From: an uncultured Devosia sp.
Lineage (GTDB): Bacteria; Pseudomonadota; Alphaproteobacteria; Rhizobiales; Devosiaceae
Direction: 5' to 3'
Length of the DNA: 13,102 bases
Assembly: GCA_934553185.1 (NCBI GenBank)
Contig: CAKTFF010000028.1
Location: forward strand, 1 to 13,102
This document shows, piece after piece, positions 6,825 to 13,102 of the stretch. A program made the position numbers and the translations under genes. Within the stretch, counting starts at the first letter, position 1, and every line of letters starts with the position of its first letter. The notes under the pieces were generated by a model that saw nothing but the letters and a program-made list of their open reading frames with translations, searched no databases and was not told the DNA's origin.

Positions 6825-7829
6825 TTGACCGAACTCATATTCTTCATCAATCAGGTGGTGATTTCCGGTGCGGTGCTGGGCTGCATTTATGCCCTTGGTG
6901 CGGTTGGCATCACGCTGATCTTTGGCATATTGCGCTTCGCCCACTTCGCCCATTCGGAGTTGATGACCTCCGGCGCGTTTTTCGCCTTTCTCTTGGCAAC
7001 GCTGTTTGCGTCGTGGGGAATCGTCACACCCATTCCCACCGGCTTCGTGGTGCTGCCCATCGCCATGGTGATTTCGGCGCTTCTTGCCCTGGGGATCGAC
7101 AAAGGCTTTTATGCGCCGTTGCGCAAGCGAGGCGCCAAGCCGGTTATCCTGCTAATTGCCTCGATCGGCGTGACGCTGATGGTGCAGGGTTTGATCCGCT
7201 TGTTTTTCGGCGCCGGCTCCTGGTCGTTCTTCGAAACGGAGACCAAAGACGTCTTCCGCATCGACACCGCCTTTCTGGGCTCGACGCGACCACTGGTGAT
7301 CACCGAGCCGCAATTGTTGATGATCGCGGTGACGGTGGTATCCATCCTCGCACTGCACTTCTTCCTCACGCGCTCACGATTGGGCAAGGCGATGCGCGCC
7401 ATGGCCGACAATGCCGACCTGGCGCAGGTGTCCGGCATCAACACAGCGCTTGTGGTGCGCGTGACCTGGATTGTGGCAGGCGCGCTTGCCTGTATGGCCG
7501 GCACCATGCTGGCGCTCGATGTGACCCTTAAACCCGACCTGGCTTTCAACATCATCATCCCCATCTTTGCCGCCGCCATCGTGGGTGGCCTGGGGCAAGC
7601 CTATGGCGCAATTGCCGGCGGGCTGCTGATCGGCTTTGCTGAGTCCCTTGCCGTATTCAACTGGACCATGATCCTGCGGCCGCTCAACGGCATTTTGCCG
7701 GAATGGGCGCAATTGCCCGCGACATTGTCGCTGGTGCCGACCGAGTACAAGCTGACCGTGGCCTTCGTGATCCTGGTCGTAGTGCTGCTGGTGCGGCCCA
7801 CGGGCATCTTCAAGGGAGCCTCGTCATGA
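6825..7829 (+). CDS. livH: Branched-chain amino acid-type ABC transporter permease LivH
   Basis: An inner-membrane permease of 334 residues with about eight hydrophobic segments, which pairs with LivM to form the import channel. The N-terminal part (GCIYALGAVGITLIFGILRFAH) and the coupling region (GKAMRAMADNADLAQVSGIN) are typical of LivH in the BPD_transp_2 family. The second half has the conserved Gly-rich stretch AAIVGGLGQAYGAIAGGLLIG. A soluble loop rich in Phe and Thr (FGAGSWSFFETETKDVF) lies between the middle segments. The start is taken as TTG 6825 because of the strong ribosome site 8 nt upstream. The gene follows livF with a 4-nt gap and overlaps livM by ATGA. Confidence 0.92.
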   Translation: MTELIFFINQVVISGAVLGCIYALGAVGITLIFGILRFAHFAHSELMTSGAFFAFLLATLFASWGIVTPIPTGFVVLPIAMVISALLALGIDKGFYAPLRKRGAKPVILLIASIGVTLMVQGLIRLFFGAGSWSFFETETKDVFRIDTAFLGSTRPLVITEPQLLMIAVTVVSILALHFFLTRSRLGKAMRAMADNADLAQVSGINTALVVRVTWIVAGALACMAGTMLALDVTLKPDLAFNIIIPIFAAAIVGGLGQAYGAIAGGLLIGFAESLAVFNWTMILRPLNGILPEWAQLPATLSLVPTEYKLTVAFVILVVVLLVRPTGIFKGASS

Positions 7830-9109
7830 TCAGGCGCTCGCTTTCACTTTTTGCCGGCCTGTTTGTTCTCATCCTCCTGATCGGCTGGGCCATGGGCCTG
7901 CCGTTCACCTCCTCCCGTCTTGTGGAGGCAACAGCCTATTCGCTAATCGCCTTGGGGCTCAACATCCAGTGGGGTTATGGCGGACTGTTCAACTTTGGCA
8001 TCATGGGTTTCCTGATGCTGGGCGGCTTCGCCGTGACCTTTGTGTCCTATCCGGTCAATCCGCAGTTCTGGGGATCTGAAGGCCCTTGGATGCTGGGCCG
8101 CGCCCTCCTCGCTTTCGCAGTCGGGGCGCTTCTGGTGTATGGCGCGCGTCGCTGTGACCGACTGGGCATTCGCGGTGGCTGGAAGACCGCCCTTACCGTC
8201 CTCGCCTGGTTTGTCGCTTACTGCATTTATCGCTCGCAGATCGATCCGGCCGCCGCCTATATCGAGGCCAATGCCGGCTTTGTCGGGGGCCTGGGTGCGC
8301 ATCCTTTGCTGGGTTGGCTGTTTGGCGGTTTGCTGGCGGCGGGGGTTGCCTTTGTTGTGGGCAAGATCGCGCTGGGACTGCGCACCGATTACCTCGCCAT
8401 TGCCACCATCGGCATCAGCGAGATCATCCGTGCGCTGATCAAGAACATGGACTGGCTTACCCGCGGAACGCTGACCGTATCGCCTATTGCTTGGCCGACG
8501 CCCTTGCCGCAGGCCTATCAGGCATCGGGCTCGGACCAGTTTTCGTCTCTTGTTCTAGCGCGCGGCGGGTTCCTTGTGGTTGCCCTGATCGTGCTCGCTT
8601 TTGCCCTCTGGCTGATCAGCCGCGCCTATGCCGGACCCTGGGGCCGGATGATGCGCGCCATCCGCGACAACCATATCGCGTCCGCCTCCATGGGTAAGAA
8701 TGTAACGGCGCGGCAGCTCGAAATTTTTATTTTTGGTTCGGTGCTGATGGGGATCGGCGGCGCCATGCTGGTCAGCTTCACCCAGATTTTCGATCCGTCG
8801 AGCTACCAGCCGATCAACCATACATTCCTGATCTGGGTGATGATCATTGTTGGTGGCGCCGGCAACAATTGGGGCGCCGTGTTTGGCGCGGTGCTGATCT
8901 GGCTGATCTGGGTGGTGTCCGAGCCCCTGTCGCGGGCGGCTTTTGAAATCATCAGCACCTGGTCGAGCGGGTTTGGTTGGGGCGCCATACCCGAGATAGA
9001 GTCGCGCGCCGCACAGATGCGCGTGTTCGTTCTCGGGCTGGTGATCACGATAGCGCTGCGCTTTGCACCCAAGGGCCTGATTCCCGAAGTGGTGCGGCGC
9101 GACGCCTAA
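7826..9109 (+). CDS. livM: Branched-chain amino acid-type ABC transporter permease LivM
   Basis: The partner permease, 427 residues. The N-terminal half has the family segment ALGLNIQWGYGGLFNFGIMGF. The coupling region reads RMMRAIRDNHIASASMGKNV, and the C-terminal half has the Gly-rich segment IVGGAGNNWGAVFGAVLIW. The ATG at 7826 overlaps the livH stop (ATGA) and has GGGAG 7 nt upstream. Many LivM proteins are 300-350 residues. This one is closer in length to the 425-residue E. coli form, and much of the extra length is a region at about 85-165 with CDRLGIRGGWKTALTV and further hydrophobic segments. The stop codon is only 10 nt from the stop of the convergent SDR gene, and no intrinsic terminator is seen between them. 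Confidence 0.93.
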   Translation: MIRRSLSLFAGLFVLILLIGWAMGLPFTSSRLVEATAYSLIALGLNIQWGYGGLFNFGIMGFLMLGGFAVTFVSYPVNPQFWGSEGPWMLGRALLAFAVGALLVYGARRCDRLGIRGGWKTALTVLAWFVAYCIYRSQIDPAAAYIEANAGFVGGLGAHPLLGWLFGGLLAAGVAFVVGKIALGLRTDYLAIATIGISEIIRALIKNMDWLTRGTLTVSPIAWPTPLPQAYQASGSDQFSSLVLARGGFLVVALIVLAFALWLISRAYAGPWGRMMRAIRDNHIASASMGKNVTARQLEIFIFGSVLMGIGGAMLVSFTQIFDPSSYQPINHTFLIWVMIIVGGAGNNWGAVFGAVLIWLIWVVSEPLSRAAFEIISTWSSGFGWGAIPEIESRAAQMRVFVLGLVITIALRFAPKGLIPEVVRRDA

Positions 9110-9119
9110 CGGGCTTGGG

Positions 9120-10043
9120 CTACATGTCCTTGCCGTAGCTGACGCCGGTCAGTTGCTCAGACAACTGCCAGAGCCTGGCGGCGACGCTGGTGTCCTGCGC
9201 TGCCGGGGGAAGCTTGACGAGTTTCGGCTTGCCGCGCCACTCGCCCATGCCGTCTGGGCCGACAAACGACAATGGCGCCAGCCCCGGTTCAACCGCGGCA
9301 GCGATGCTTGGCCAGGCGCCAGAGGCAGAACTCTGCGCCACCACGCGATTGAACAGGTTGGCGATTCCTGGCACCAGCCCTTTGCCCATGCCCGAGGAGA
9401 TGAGGCCCGTAGCGGAAAGGCCAGGATGGGCTGCCACAACGCTTAGTTCCCACCCTTCCCGATCGCTCGCCTGTTGCAGCGCGTGCATGAACAATAGATT
9501 GGCCAGCTTGCTCTGACCATAGCTGCGCCAGGGCGAGTAGCCGCGCTCCGATTGGGGATCGTCCAGGTTCATCTTGCCCGAACGGGCGGCATTGCTGGAC
9601 ACCGAAACAATGCGCGCTTTGCCGTTGCGAAGCAGTCGCAGAAGGCGGCCGGTCAGCGCATAGTGCCCAAGATGATTGGTCCCGAACTGGAGCTCGAAGC
9701 CATCCCGCGTGGTCTGCCGCTTAGGCGGCATCATCACGCCGGCATTGTTGACCAAGATATCGATCCGATCATGCGTTGCGCTGATGCGGGCCGCAGCCGC
9801 GGCGATGTCGGCAAGATCGGCCATGTCGAAGCGCTCAAATTCGATCTTGCCCTTGATGCCGCTTGCCGCGATGTCGCGCAGAGCAGCAACACCCTTTTCC
9901 TCGTTCCGTCCTGCGAGGATGACGTGGGCACCAGCCTTGGCCAGCATGCGTCCTGTTTCAAGGCCGATGCCGCTCGTTGCGCCGGTCACCAGAGCCATGC
10001 GGCCGGATAGATCAGGAAGGTTGGCTTGGCTGGTAACGTGCAT
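9120..10043 (-). CDS. Short-chain dehydrogenase/reductase (retinol dehydrogenase/WWOX-like)
   Basis: A cytosolic NAD(P)-dependent oxidoreductase of 307 residues, of the longer SDR type often annotated as retinol dehydrogenase-like or protochlorophyllide reductase-like. The cofactor motif TGATSGIG is at 20-27, and Arg46 in AGRNEEKG after the second strand favours NADP(H). NNAG is at 99-102, Asn123 in GTNHLGH, Ser149 in VSVSSNAA, Tyr175 and Lys179 in YGQSKLAN, so the full Asn-Ser-Tyr-Lys tetrad is present. The substrate is unknown. The ATG has AAGG 7 nt upstream. The gene lies between livM and the livK-like gene on the minus strand, and a terminator upstream suggests that it has its own promoter. 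There is no sign that it belongs to the transporter. Confidence 0.92.
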   Translation of the reverse strand: MHVTSQANLPDLSGRMALVTGATSGIGLETGRMLAKAGAHVILAGRNEEKGVAALRDIAASGIKGKIEFERFDMADLADIAAAAARISATHDRIDILVNNAGVMMPPKRQTTRDGFELQFGTNHLGHYALTGRLLRLLRNGKARIVSVSSNAARSGKMNLDDPQSERGYSPWRSYGQSKLANLLFMHALQQASDREGWELSVVAAHPGLSATGLISSGMGKGLVPGIANLFNRVVAQSSASGAWPSIAAAVEPGLAPLSFVGPDGMGEWRGKPKLVKLPPAAQDTSVAARLWQLSEQLTGVSYGKDM

Positions 10044-10118
10044 GAGGTGGCCTTGCTGTTGGTTGTTGGAGCCGTCGATGTGGGCACCTTAACTTCAACC
10101 CGCAAGCCCACAATGCAA

Positions 10119-10144
10119 AAGGCCCGGGATTGCTCCCGGGCCTT
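10119..10144 (-). terminator. Rho-independent terminator of the livK-like gene
   Basis: A perfect 11-bp stem (10119-10129 with 10134-10144) closes a 4-nt loop. On the minus strand it ends in a TTTT run at 10117-10120, part of which belongs to the stem. It lies 24 nt beyond the stop codon of the binding-protein gene and stops its transcript before the SDR gene. Confidence 0.9.
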
Positions 10145-10167
10145 CCGTAGTCTGTTGTCGAAACGGC

Positions 10168-11373
10168 TTACTCGATCACGCCCTTTTCGACAAAGGCACC
10201 GCCTTCAACGGCGAGTTCGACAATAATGCCATCCACGTCGCCGGCCTCGTCGAAGTCGAGCGGGCCACCGGCGCCTTCATAGTCGATGTCGGTGCCAGCC
10301 GCGATCAGCTCCTTGGCCTTGGTCCACTCGCCTGGCATGATCTTCTCGCCGGGGGCGGACGCCACGTCACGCAAGGCAGCAGCAATGCCGGCGCGATCGG
10401 TAGAGCCGTTTTTCTCGATGGCGAGGGCCAAAAGGAAGGCTGCGTCATAGGCCTGCGGAGCATAGGTTGCATTGGCCTCGATGCCGGCCGCCGTGGCCAG
10501 ATCGGTATAGGTGGTCGTGGCGTCGCCCTCCGGTGCACCGGCACGGGTAGCGATCAAACCTTCCACGGCAGCCGCGTCGATGCCAGACAGGAGGTCGTCG
10601 CCTACCATGCCGTCACCGCCGACATAGGTGGTGAAATTGCCCGATTCCACGGCCTGGCGCAGGATGGTGTTGCCCGAAGCATTGGCATAGGCCAGAACGA
10701 CCAGGTTCTGCGACGCAACGAGGTTGCCCAGTTCGGCGCGATAGTCGGCCTTGCCTTCTTCATGTGCGACATTGGCGGAGATGGTGCCACCAGCAGCGGT
10801 GTAGGCGGCCGACAGCGAGTCGGCAAAGCCTTTGCCGTAATCGTTGTTGACGTAGGTGATGGCAATATCGGTGATGCCCTTGGCGATCAGCAGATCAGCC
10901 ATCTTGACGCCCTGAAGCGCATCGGACGGGGTCGTGCGGTAAACAAGGTCATTGTCTTCGAGCGTAGTCAGGGTCGGGGCCGAAGATGCCGGCGAAACAA
11001 ACACGACATTGCCCGACAGGCCAGAACCGTTGAAGGCGCCGATGGTTTCGCCCGTGCAGAGGGCGCCAACAACGGCAACCACATTGTCCGTGTTGATGAC
11101 GCGGTCAGCCGCAGCGGCAGCAGCAGTGGCGTCGCAGGCGCCGTCAGCCGACACCATGGCCAGTTCGCCGCCCAGGATACCACCCTGCTCGTTGACTTGG
11201 CTCACAACCAGTTCTGCGCCGGCAAAAATCGGCGGCGTCAGCGACTCGATTGGGCCGGTAAAGCCGCCGATGAAGCCGATGGTCGCGCCGGTGTCCTGTG
11301 CCATGGCGGGCACGGCGACAGCAAGCGTCGAAGCGGCAACGGCCAAAGCCAGAGAATTTTTCAGATTGTGCAT
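10168..11373 (-). CDS. livK: LivK-like periplasmic substrate-binding protein of a branched-chain amino acid-type ABC transporter
   Basis: A secreted type I periplasmic binding protein of 401 residues. A Sec signal peptide runs from 1 to about 25 (KNSLALAV core, cleavage after AMA). There is no lipobox Cys, so it should be soluble in the periplasm. The mature start GATIGFIGGFTGP, the ligand-loop sequence VSPASSAPTLT, and YVNNDYGKGFADSL are typical of the Peripla_BP_6/LivK group. Cys80 and Cys106 match in spacing the disulfide of E. coli LivJ. It is the obvious partner of the livGFHM products, but is transcribed toward them from its own unit; separate expression of binding proteins in excess over permeases is common. 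Ligand choice (Leu/Ile/Val or another amino acid or amide) cannot be fixed from sequence. GAGGGA is 5 nt before the ATG. Confidence 0.92.
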   Translation of the reverse strand: MHNLKNSLALAVAASTLAVAVPAMAQDTGATIGFIGGFTGPIESLTPPIFAGAELVVSQVNEQGGILGGELAMVSADGACDATAAAAAADRVINTDNVVAVVGALCTGETIGAFNGSGLSGNVVFVSPASSAPTLTTLEDNDLVYRTTPSDALQGVKMADLLIAKGITDIAITYVNNDYGKGFADSLSAAYTAAGGTISANVAHEEGKADYRAELGNLVASQNLVVLAYANASGNTILRQAVESGNFTTYVGGDGMVGDDLLSGIDAAAVEGLIATRAGAPEGDATTTYTDLATAAGIEANATYAPQAYDAAFLLALAIEKNGSTDRAGIAAALRDVASAPGEKIMPGEWTKAKELIAAGTDIDYEGAGGPLDFDEAGDVDGIIVELAVEGGAFVEKGVIE

Positions 11374-11454
11374 AAACGTCCCTCTGCTTGCTCGTTCCGC
11401 CGAGGGGCTCTTGGTGAGCCGATCCTTGCGCCCGGAACGATGCGTCCTGGGGGC

Positions 11455-11481
11455 ACATTCCGCGCCCCGCTGGGGGAATGT
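11455..11481. promoter_or_regulatory. Dyad in the divergent spacer: ACATTCC-N13-GGAATGT
   Basis: Two perfect 7-base inverted arms (11455-11461 and 11475-11481) are separated by a C/G-rich 13-nt centre. With one extra base on the right, the arms extend to GCACATTCC and GGAATGTTGC. It lies 81 nt upstream of the livK-like gene and 114 nt upstream of the ProX-like gene, so a protein bound here could act on either. It can also fold as a hairpin. The binding protein is unknown. Confidence 0.4.
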
Positions 11482-11500
11482 TGCACATTTGTGGCTGGCG

Positions 11501-11529
11501 AGTCACCGGTTTTTGATTAGCCGGTCACT
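11501..11529. promoter_or_regulatory. Second dyad in the divergent spacer: AGTCACCGG-N11-CCGGTCACT
   Basis: Nine-base arms at 11501-11509 and 11521-11529 pair at eight of nine positions, around an A/T-rich 11-nt centre (TTTTTGATTAG). It could be an operator of the divergent promoters. No T tract follows the right arm, so terminator function is unlikely. I could not place confident -35/-10 boxes for either gene in 11374-11595. Confidence 0.35.
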
Positions 11530-11595
11530 GCTGGAGCGCAGTTGCTTAACGGTCCGGCATTTTGCATAGACTGCAGGGATAATGGGAGTGGCGCG

Positions 11596-12606
11596 ATGAA
11601 AACGACATTGTTGCGCATGGGATTTCTGGCCACAGCGCTTCTGGCTCTTGCCAGCCCCCCTGCCGCTGCCCAGCAGGGAGCACCTGTCGCCCAGGCTGGT
11701 GCTCAGGAAGCGCCTTGCGGCAATCAGCCGGTCGCCATCGCGCGGATGAGTTGGCCATCAGCGGAACTTCTGGCAGAAATCCATGCCCGCATTCTGGCGC
11801 GTGAGTTCGGATGCGAGGTGCGCGTTACGCCGGGCGATCTGGCCGCAACGGGATCGTCCATGGGCTCGACAGGGCAGCCAGCTGTCGCGCCCGAAATGTG
11901 GGTGACGCGGATCGCCGATGTCTGGAATGCCGCCATTGAAGCGCAGATGCTGCGTCCGGCAACCCCGACCTATAGCGAAACCACGTTCGAGGGATGGTTC
12001 ATCCCGGATTATCTTGCAGCAGCCGCGCCCGAGCTTGCCGGCGCTGATACGCTGGCAGCCGCCATTCCAGCTTTGGGAGGTGGTACGCCATTGCGGTTCA
12101 TTTCCTGCCCAGCCGATTGGGCATGTGCCTTGATCAACCGCAACCTCCTGGCTGCGCTGGGGCTGACCGAACTGGTGTCGCTGGTGGAGCCGGCGAACCG
12201 CTTTGAGATGGATACGCTGATCGCCGAGGCGGTGAGCCGCAACGAGCCGTTCTTTTTCTATTATTGGCAGCCAAATGCCGTGCTTGATCAGTTTAGCTTC
12301 ACGCCTTTGCCCCTGGGCGAGTTCGATGCTGAGGCAGCTTTGTGCCTTGCGCGAGCGGTCTGTCCTGAGCCCAAGGCGAGCGCCTATGCGAGTGACACCG
12401 TCGTAGTGGCGCTAGCCGAATGGGTGTTTACCGACATTCCCACCATTGCTGCTTATTTTGGGCGTACGAGCCTGCCGCTTGCAGAGATGAATGCCATGCT
12501 CGCGCAATTGGGCGAACAGGGGGCTACGATCGAGTCTGTAGCCGACCGCTTCGTTGCCGAGCGGGAAGACGTGTGGGGCCGCTGGGTGGGTGAAGCGCCG
12601 CTTTAA
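11596..12606 (+). CDS. Glycine betaine/proline-type ABC transporter substrate-binding protein (OpuAC/ProX family)
   Basis: A secreted protein of 336 residues. The signal peptide is at 1 to about 25 (cleavage near AAA-QQ), without a lipobox. The mature part fits the OpuAC domain: an early ARMSWPSAELLAEI strand-helix, FEGWFIPDYL, ISCPADWACALINRNLL (the family's CPxxWxCxxxNRNLL element), and FFFYYWQPN before the end of the domain. It should bind a quaternary amine such as glycine betaine or choline in the periplasm, but I cannot confirm the aromatic cage. Six Cys in the mature protein could form three disulfides. The ATG at 11596 has GGGAG 7 nt upstream; the longer reading from 11542 lacks a ribosome site and would bury the signal peptide. 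No cognate permease or ATPase gene lies within the window; it may lie elsewhere. Confidence 0.87.
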   Translation: MKTTLLRMGFLATALLALASPPAAAQQGAPVAQAGAQEAPCGNQPVAIARMSWPSAELLAEIHARILAREFGCEVRVTPGDLAATGSSMGSTGQPAVAPEMWVTRIADVWNAAIEAQMLRPATPTYSETTFEGWFIPDYLAAAAPELAGADTLAAAIPALGGGTPLRFISCPADWACALINRNLLAALGLTELVSLVEPANRFEMDTLIAEAVSRNEPFFFYYWQPNAVLDQFSFTPLPLGEFDAEAALCLARAVCPEPKASAYASDTVVVALAEWVFTDIPTIAAYFGRTSLPLAEMNAMLAQLGEQGATIESVADRFVAEREDVWGRWVGEAPL

Positions 12607-12698
12607 CAGCCCTCGACATGGCAGCGTCGTGGCTGCCGCAGTTGCGTCCGGCGTCAAGCGGCAGGTATAAGAACAAGGGGAAGCCGTTTTTTGGCAGC
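12607..12698. other. Short spacer between the ProX-like and DUF442 genes
   Basis: This gap of about 100 nt holds a modest hairpin (GGCAGC 12620-12625 with GCTGCC 12632-12637) without a T tract. It is at best a weak or Rho-assisted stop signal. No gene is seen in it. Confidence 0.35.
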
Positions 12699-12703
12699 GG
12701 GAG
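12699..12703 (+). promoter_or_regulatory. Ribosome binding site for the TTG start of the DUF442 gene
   Basis: GGGAG is 6 nt before TTG 12710. No ATG or GTG in this frame gives a complete N-terminal domain, so the site decides the start. Confidence 0.7.
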
Positions 12704-12709
12704 AGTGTC

Positions 12710-13102
12710 TTGGATTTGAAGCGGATCAACGATCACGTCAGTGTTTCAGGGCAGATTCAGCCTCAGGACGTTGCGGCGCTCAAGGCTGCCGGCTTCGTCG
12801 CTATCATCAATAATCGACCTGACGGCGAATCTCCCGATCAGCCACCCGGTGCTGAGATCGAAGCGGCGGCACGCGACGCTGGTCTTGACTATCACGCCAT
12901 TCCGCTTGGCCGGGACGGCGTTTCGCCCGCCATGGTGGAGCAGACCAGGGCCGTGCTCGAGCAAAGCGCCGGGCCGGTCTTCTGTTATTGCCGTTCAGGC
13001 ACACGGTCGACCACCCTGTGGGCCTTGAGCCAGGCGGGTGAAAAGGATGCGGGCGAGATCATCGCCCAGGCAGCAGAGGCAGGCTATGACATGAGCCACC
13101 TC
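12710..13102 (+). CDS. DUF442/TIGR01244-family sulfur transferase or phosphatase-like protein (3' truncated)
   Basis: 131 codons from a TTG start at 12710 are open to the end of the window. The N-terminus (LDLKRINDHVSVSGQIQPQDVAALKAAGF), IINNRPDGE and DYHAIPLGRDG near the middle, and the loop CYCRSGTRSTTLW with Cys94 and Arg99 identify the DUF442 family. The family has a dual-specificity-phosphatase-like fold, but the loop CRSGTRS is spaced as in rhodaneses (C-x4-R), not as in the CX5R of phosphatases, which fits the sulfur transferase label. In other bacteria related domains are fused to a persulfide dioxygenase (Blh in the BigR operon, sulfide detoxification). Stand-alone members are about 110-140 residues, so either the stop is just outside the window or the gene is a fusion. 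Role here unproven. Confidence 0.82.
   Translation, partial: MDLKRINDHVSVSGQIQPQDVAALKAAGFVAIINNRPDGESPDQPPGAEIEAAARDAGLDYHAIPLGRDGVSPAMVEQTRAVLEQSAGPVFCYCRSGTRSTTLWALSQAGEKDAGEIIAQAAEAGYDMSHL

Noticed and set aside
7703..7825. Longer LivM reading starting inside livH
   Set aside because: ATG 7826 has a good ribosome site, an ATGA overlap with livH, and a normal membrane-anchoring N-terminus.
10762..11520. A 252-codon plus-strand frame across the livK-like gene and its upstream region
   Set aside because: It is antisense to a gene with signal peptide, family motifs, ribosome site and terminator; the frame is Gly/Arg-rich without recognisable motifs.
11542..11583. Promoter boxes for the ProX-like gene (TTGCTT at 11542 with CATAGA at 11565; GATAAT at 11578)
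   Set aside because: The first pair matches the consensus at only about half of the positions. GATAAT would start transcription too close to the ribosome site and has no -35 partner.
1..13102. CRISPR arrays, insertion sequences, tRNA or rRNA genes, phage or toxin-antitoxin modules
   Set aside because: No regularly spaced direct repeats, transposase motifs, terminal inverted repeats or RNA gene signatures were seen; the gene order is compact and typical of chromosomal DNA.

Overview
The window is about 60% GC and encodes methyl-accepting chemotaxis proteins (MCPs), LivGFHM transport proteins and an SDR with alphaproteobacterial character. A Hyphomicrobiales member (Devosia-like) is a reasonable guess, but it is an inference from protein style and not from a marker gene. 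No mobile element, CRISPR array, tRNA or rRNA is visible. Most of the window is ordinary chromosomal housekeeping and accessory content.

Region 1 (1-4803, + strand) is a chemoreceptor cluster. It holds the 3' end of one MCP (1-232), a membrane MCP with a Cache-type periplasmic sensor and several HAMP units (322-2724), and a soluble twin-PAS MCP (3031-4803). Their signalling domains are near-identical paralogues, so they probably feed the same chemotaxis kinase arrays. The first and third end in the same aromatic tail, DWSEF, which resembles the CheR/CheB docking pentapeptide; the middle one lacks it. A clear rho-independent terminator follows the middle MCP. A short motif is shared by the upstream regions of the two complete MCP genes.

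Region 2 (4863-9109, + strand) starts with methylglyoxal synthase (mgsA). The membrane and ATPase parts of a branched-chain amino acid-type ABC importer follow, in the order livG, livF, livH, livM. The liv genes are tightly coupled: TAATG overlap, an 8-nt RBS-to-TTG spacing, then ATGA overlap.

Region 3 (9120-11373, - strand) holds a classical SDR oxidoreductase and a LivK-like periplasmic binding protein with its own terminator. The binding protein very likely serves the LivGFHM importer, although it is transcribed separately and toward it, with the SDR gene between them.

Region 4 (11596-13102, + strand) is divergent from the binding protein. It encodes a secreted ProX/OpuAC-type (glycine betaine-like) binding protein without a visible permease, followed by a 3'-truncated DUF442/TIGR01244 protein with a CRSGTRS active-site loop. 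The 222-nt divergent intergenic region carries two dyad-symmetric elements that may be operators.

I found no convincing wholly new system. The items most worth checking are the tail distribution and poly-HAMP array of the receptors, the shared upstream motif, the dyads in the divergent spacer, and the rhodanese-like loop in the DUF442 protein.
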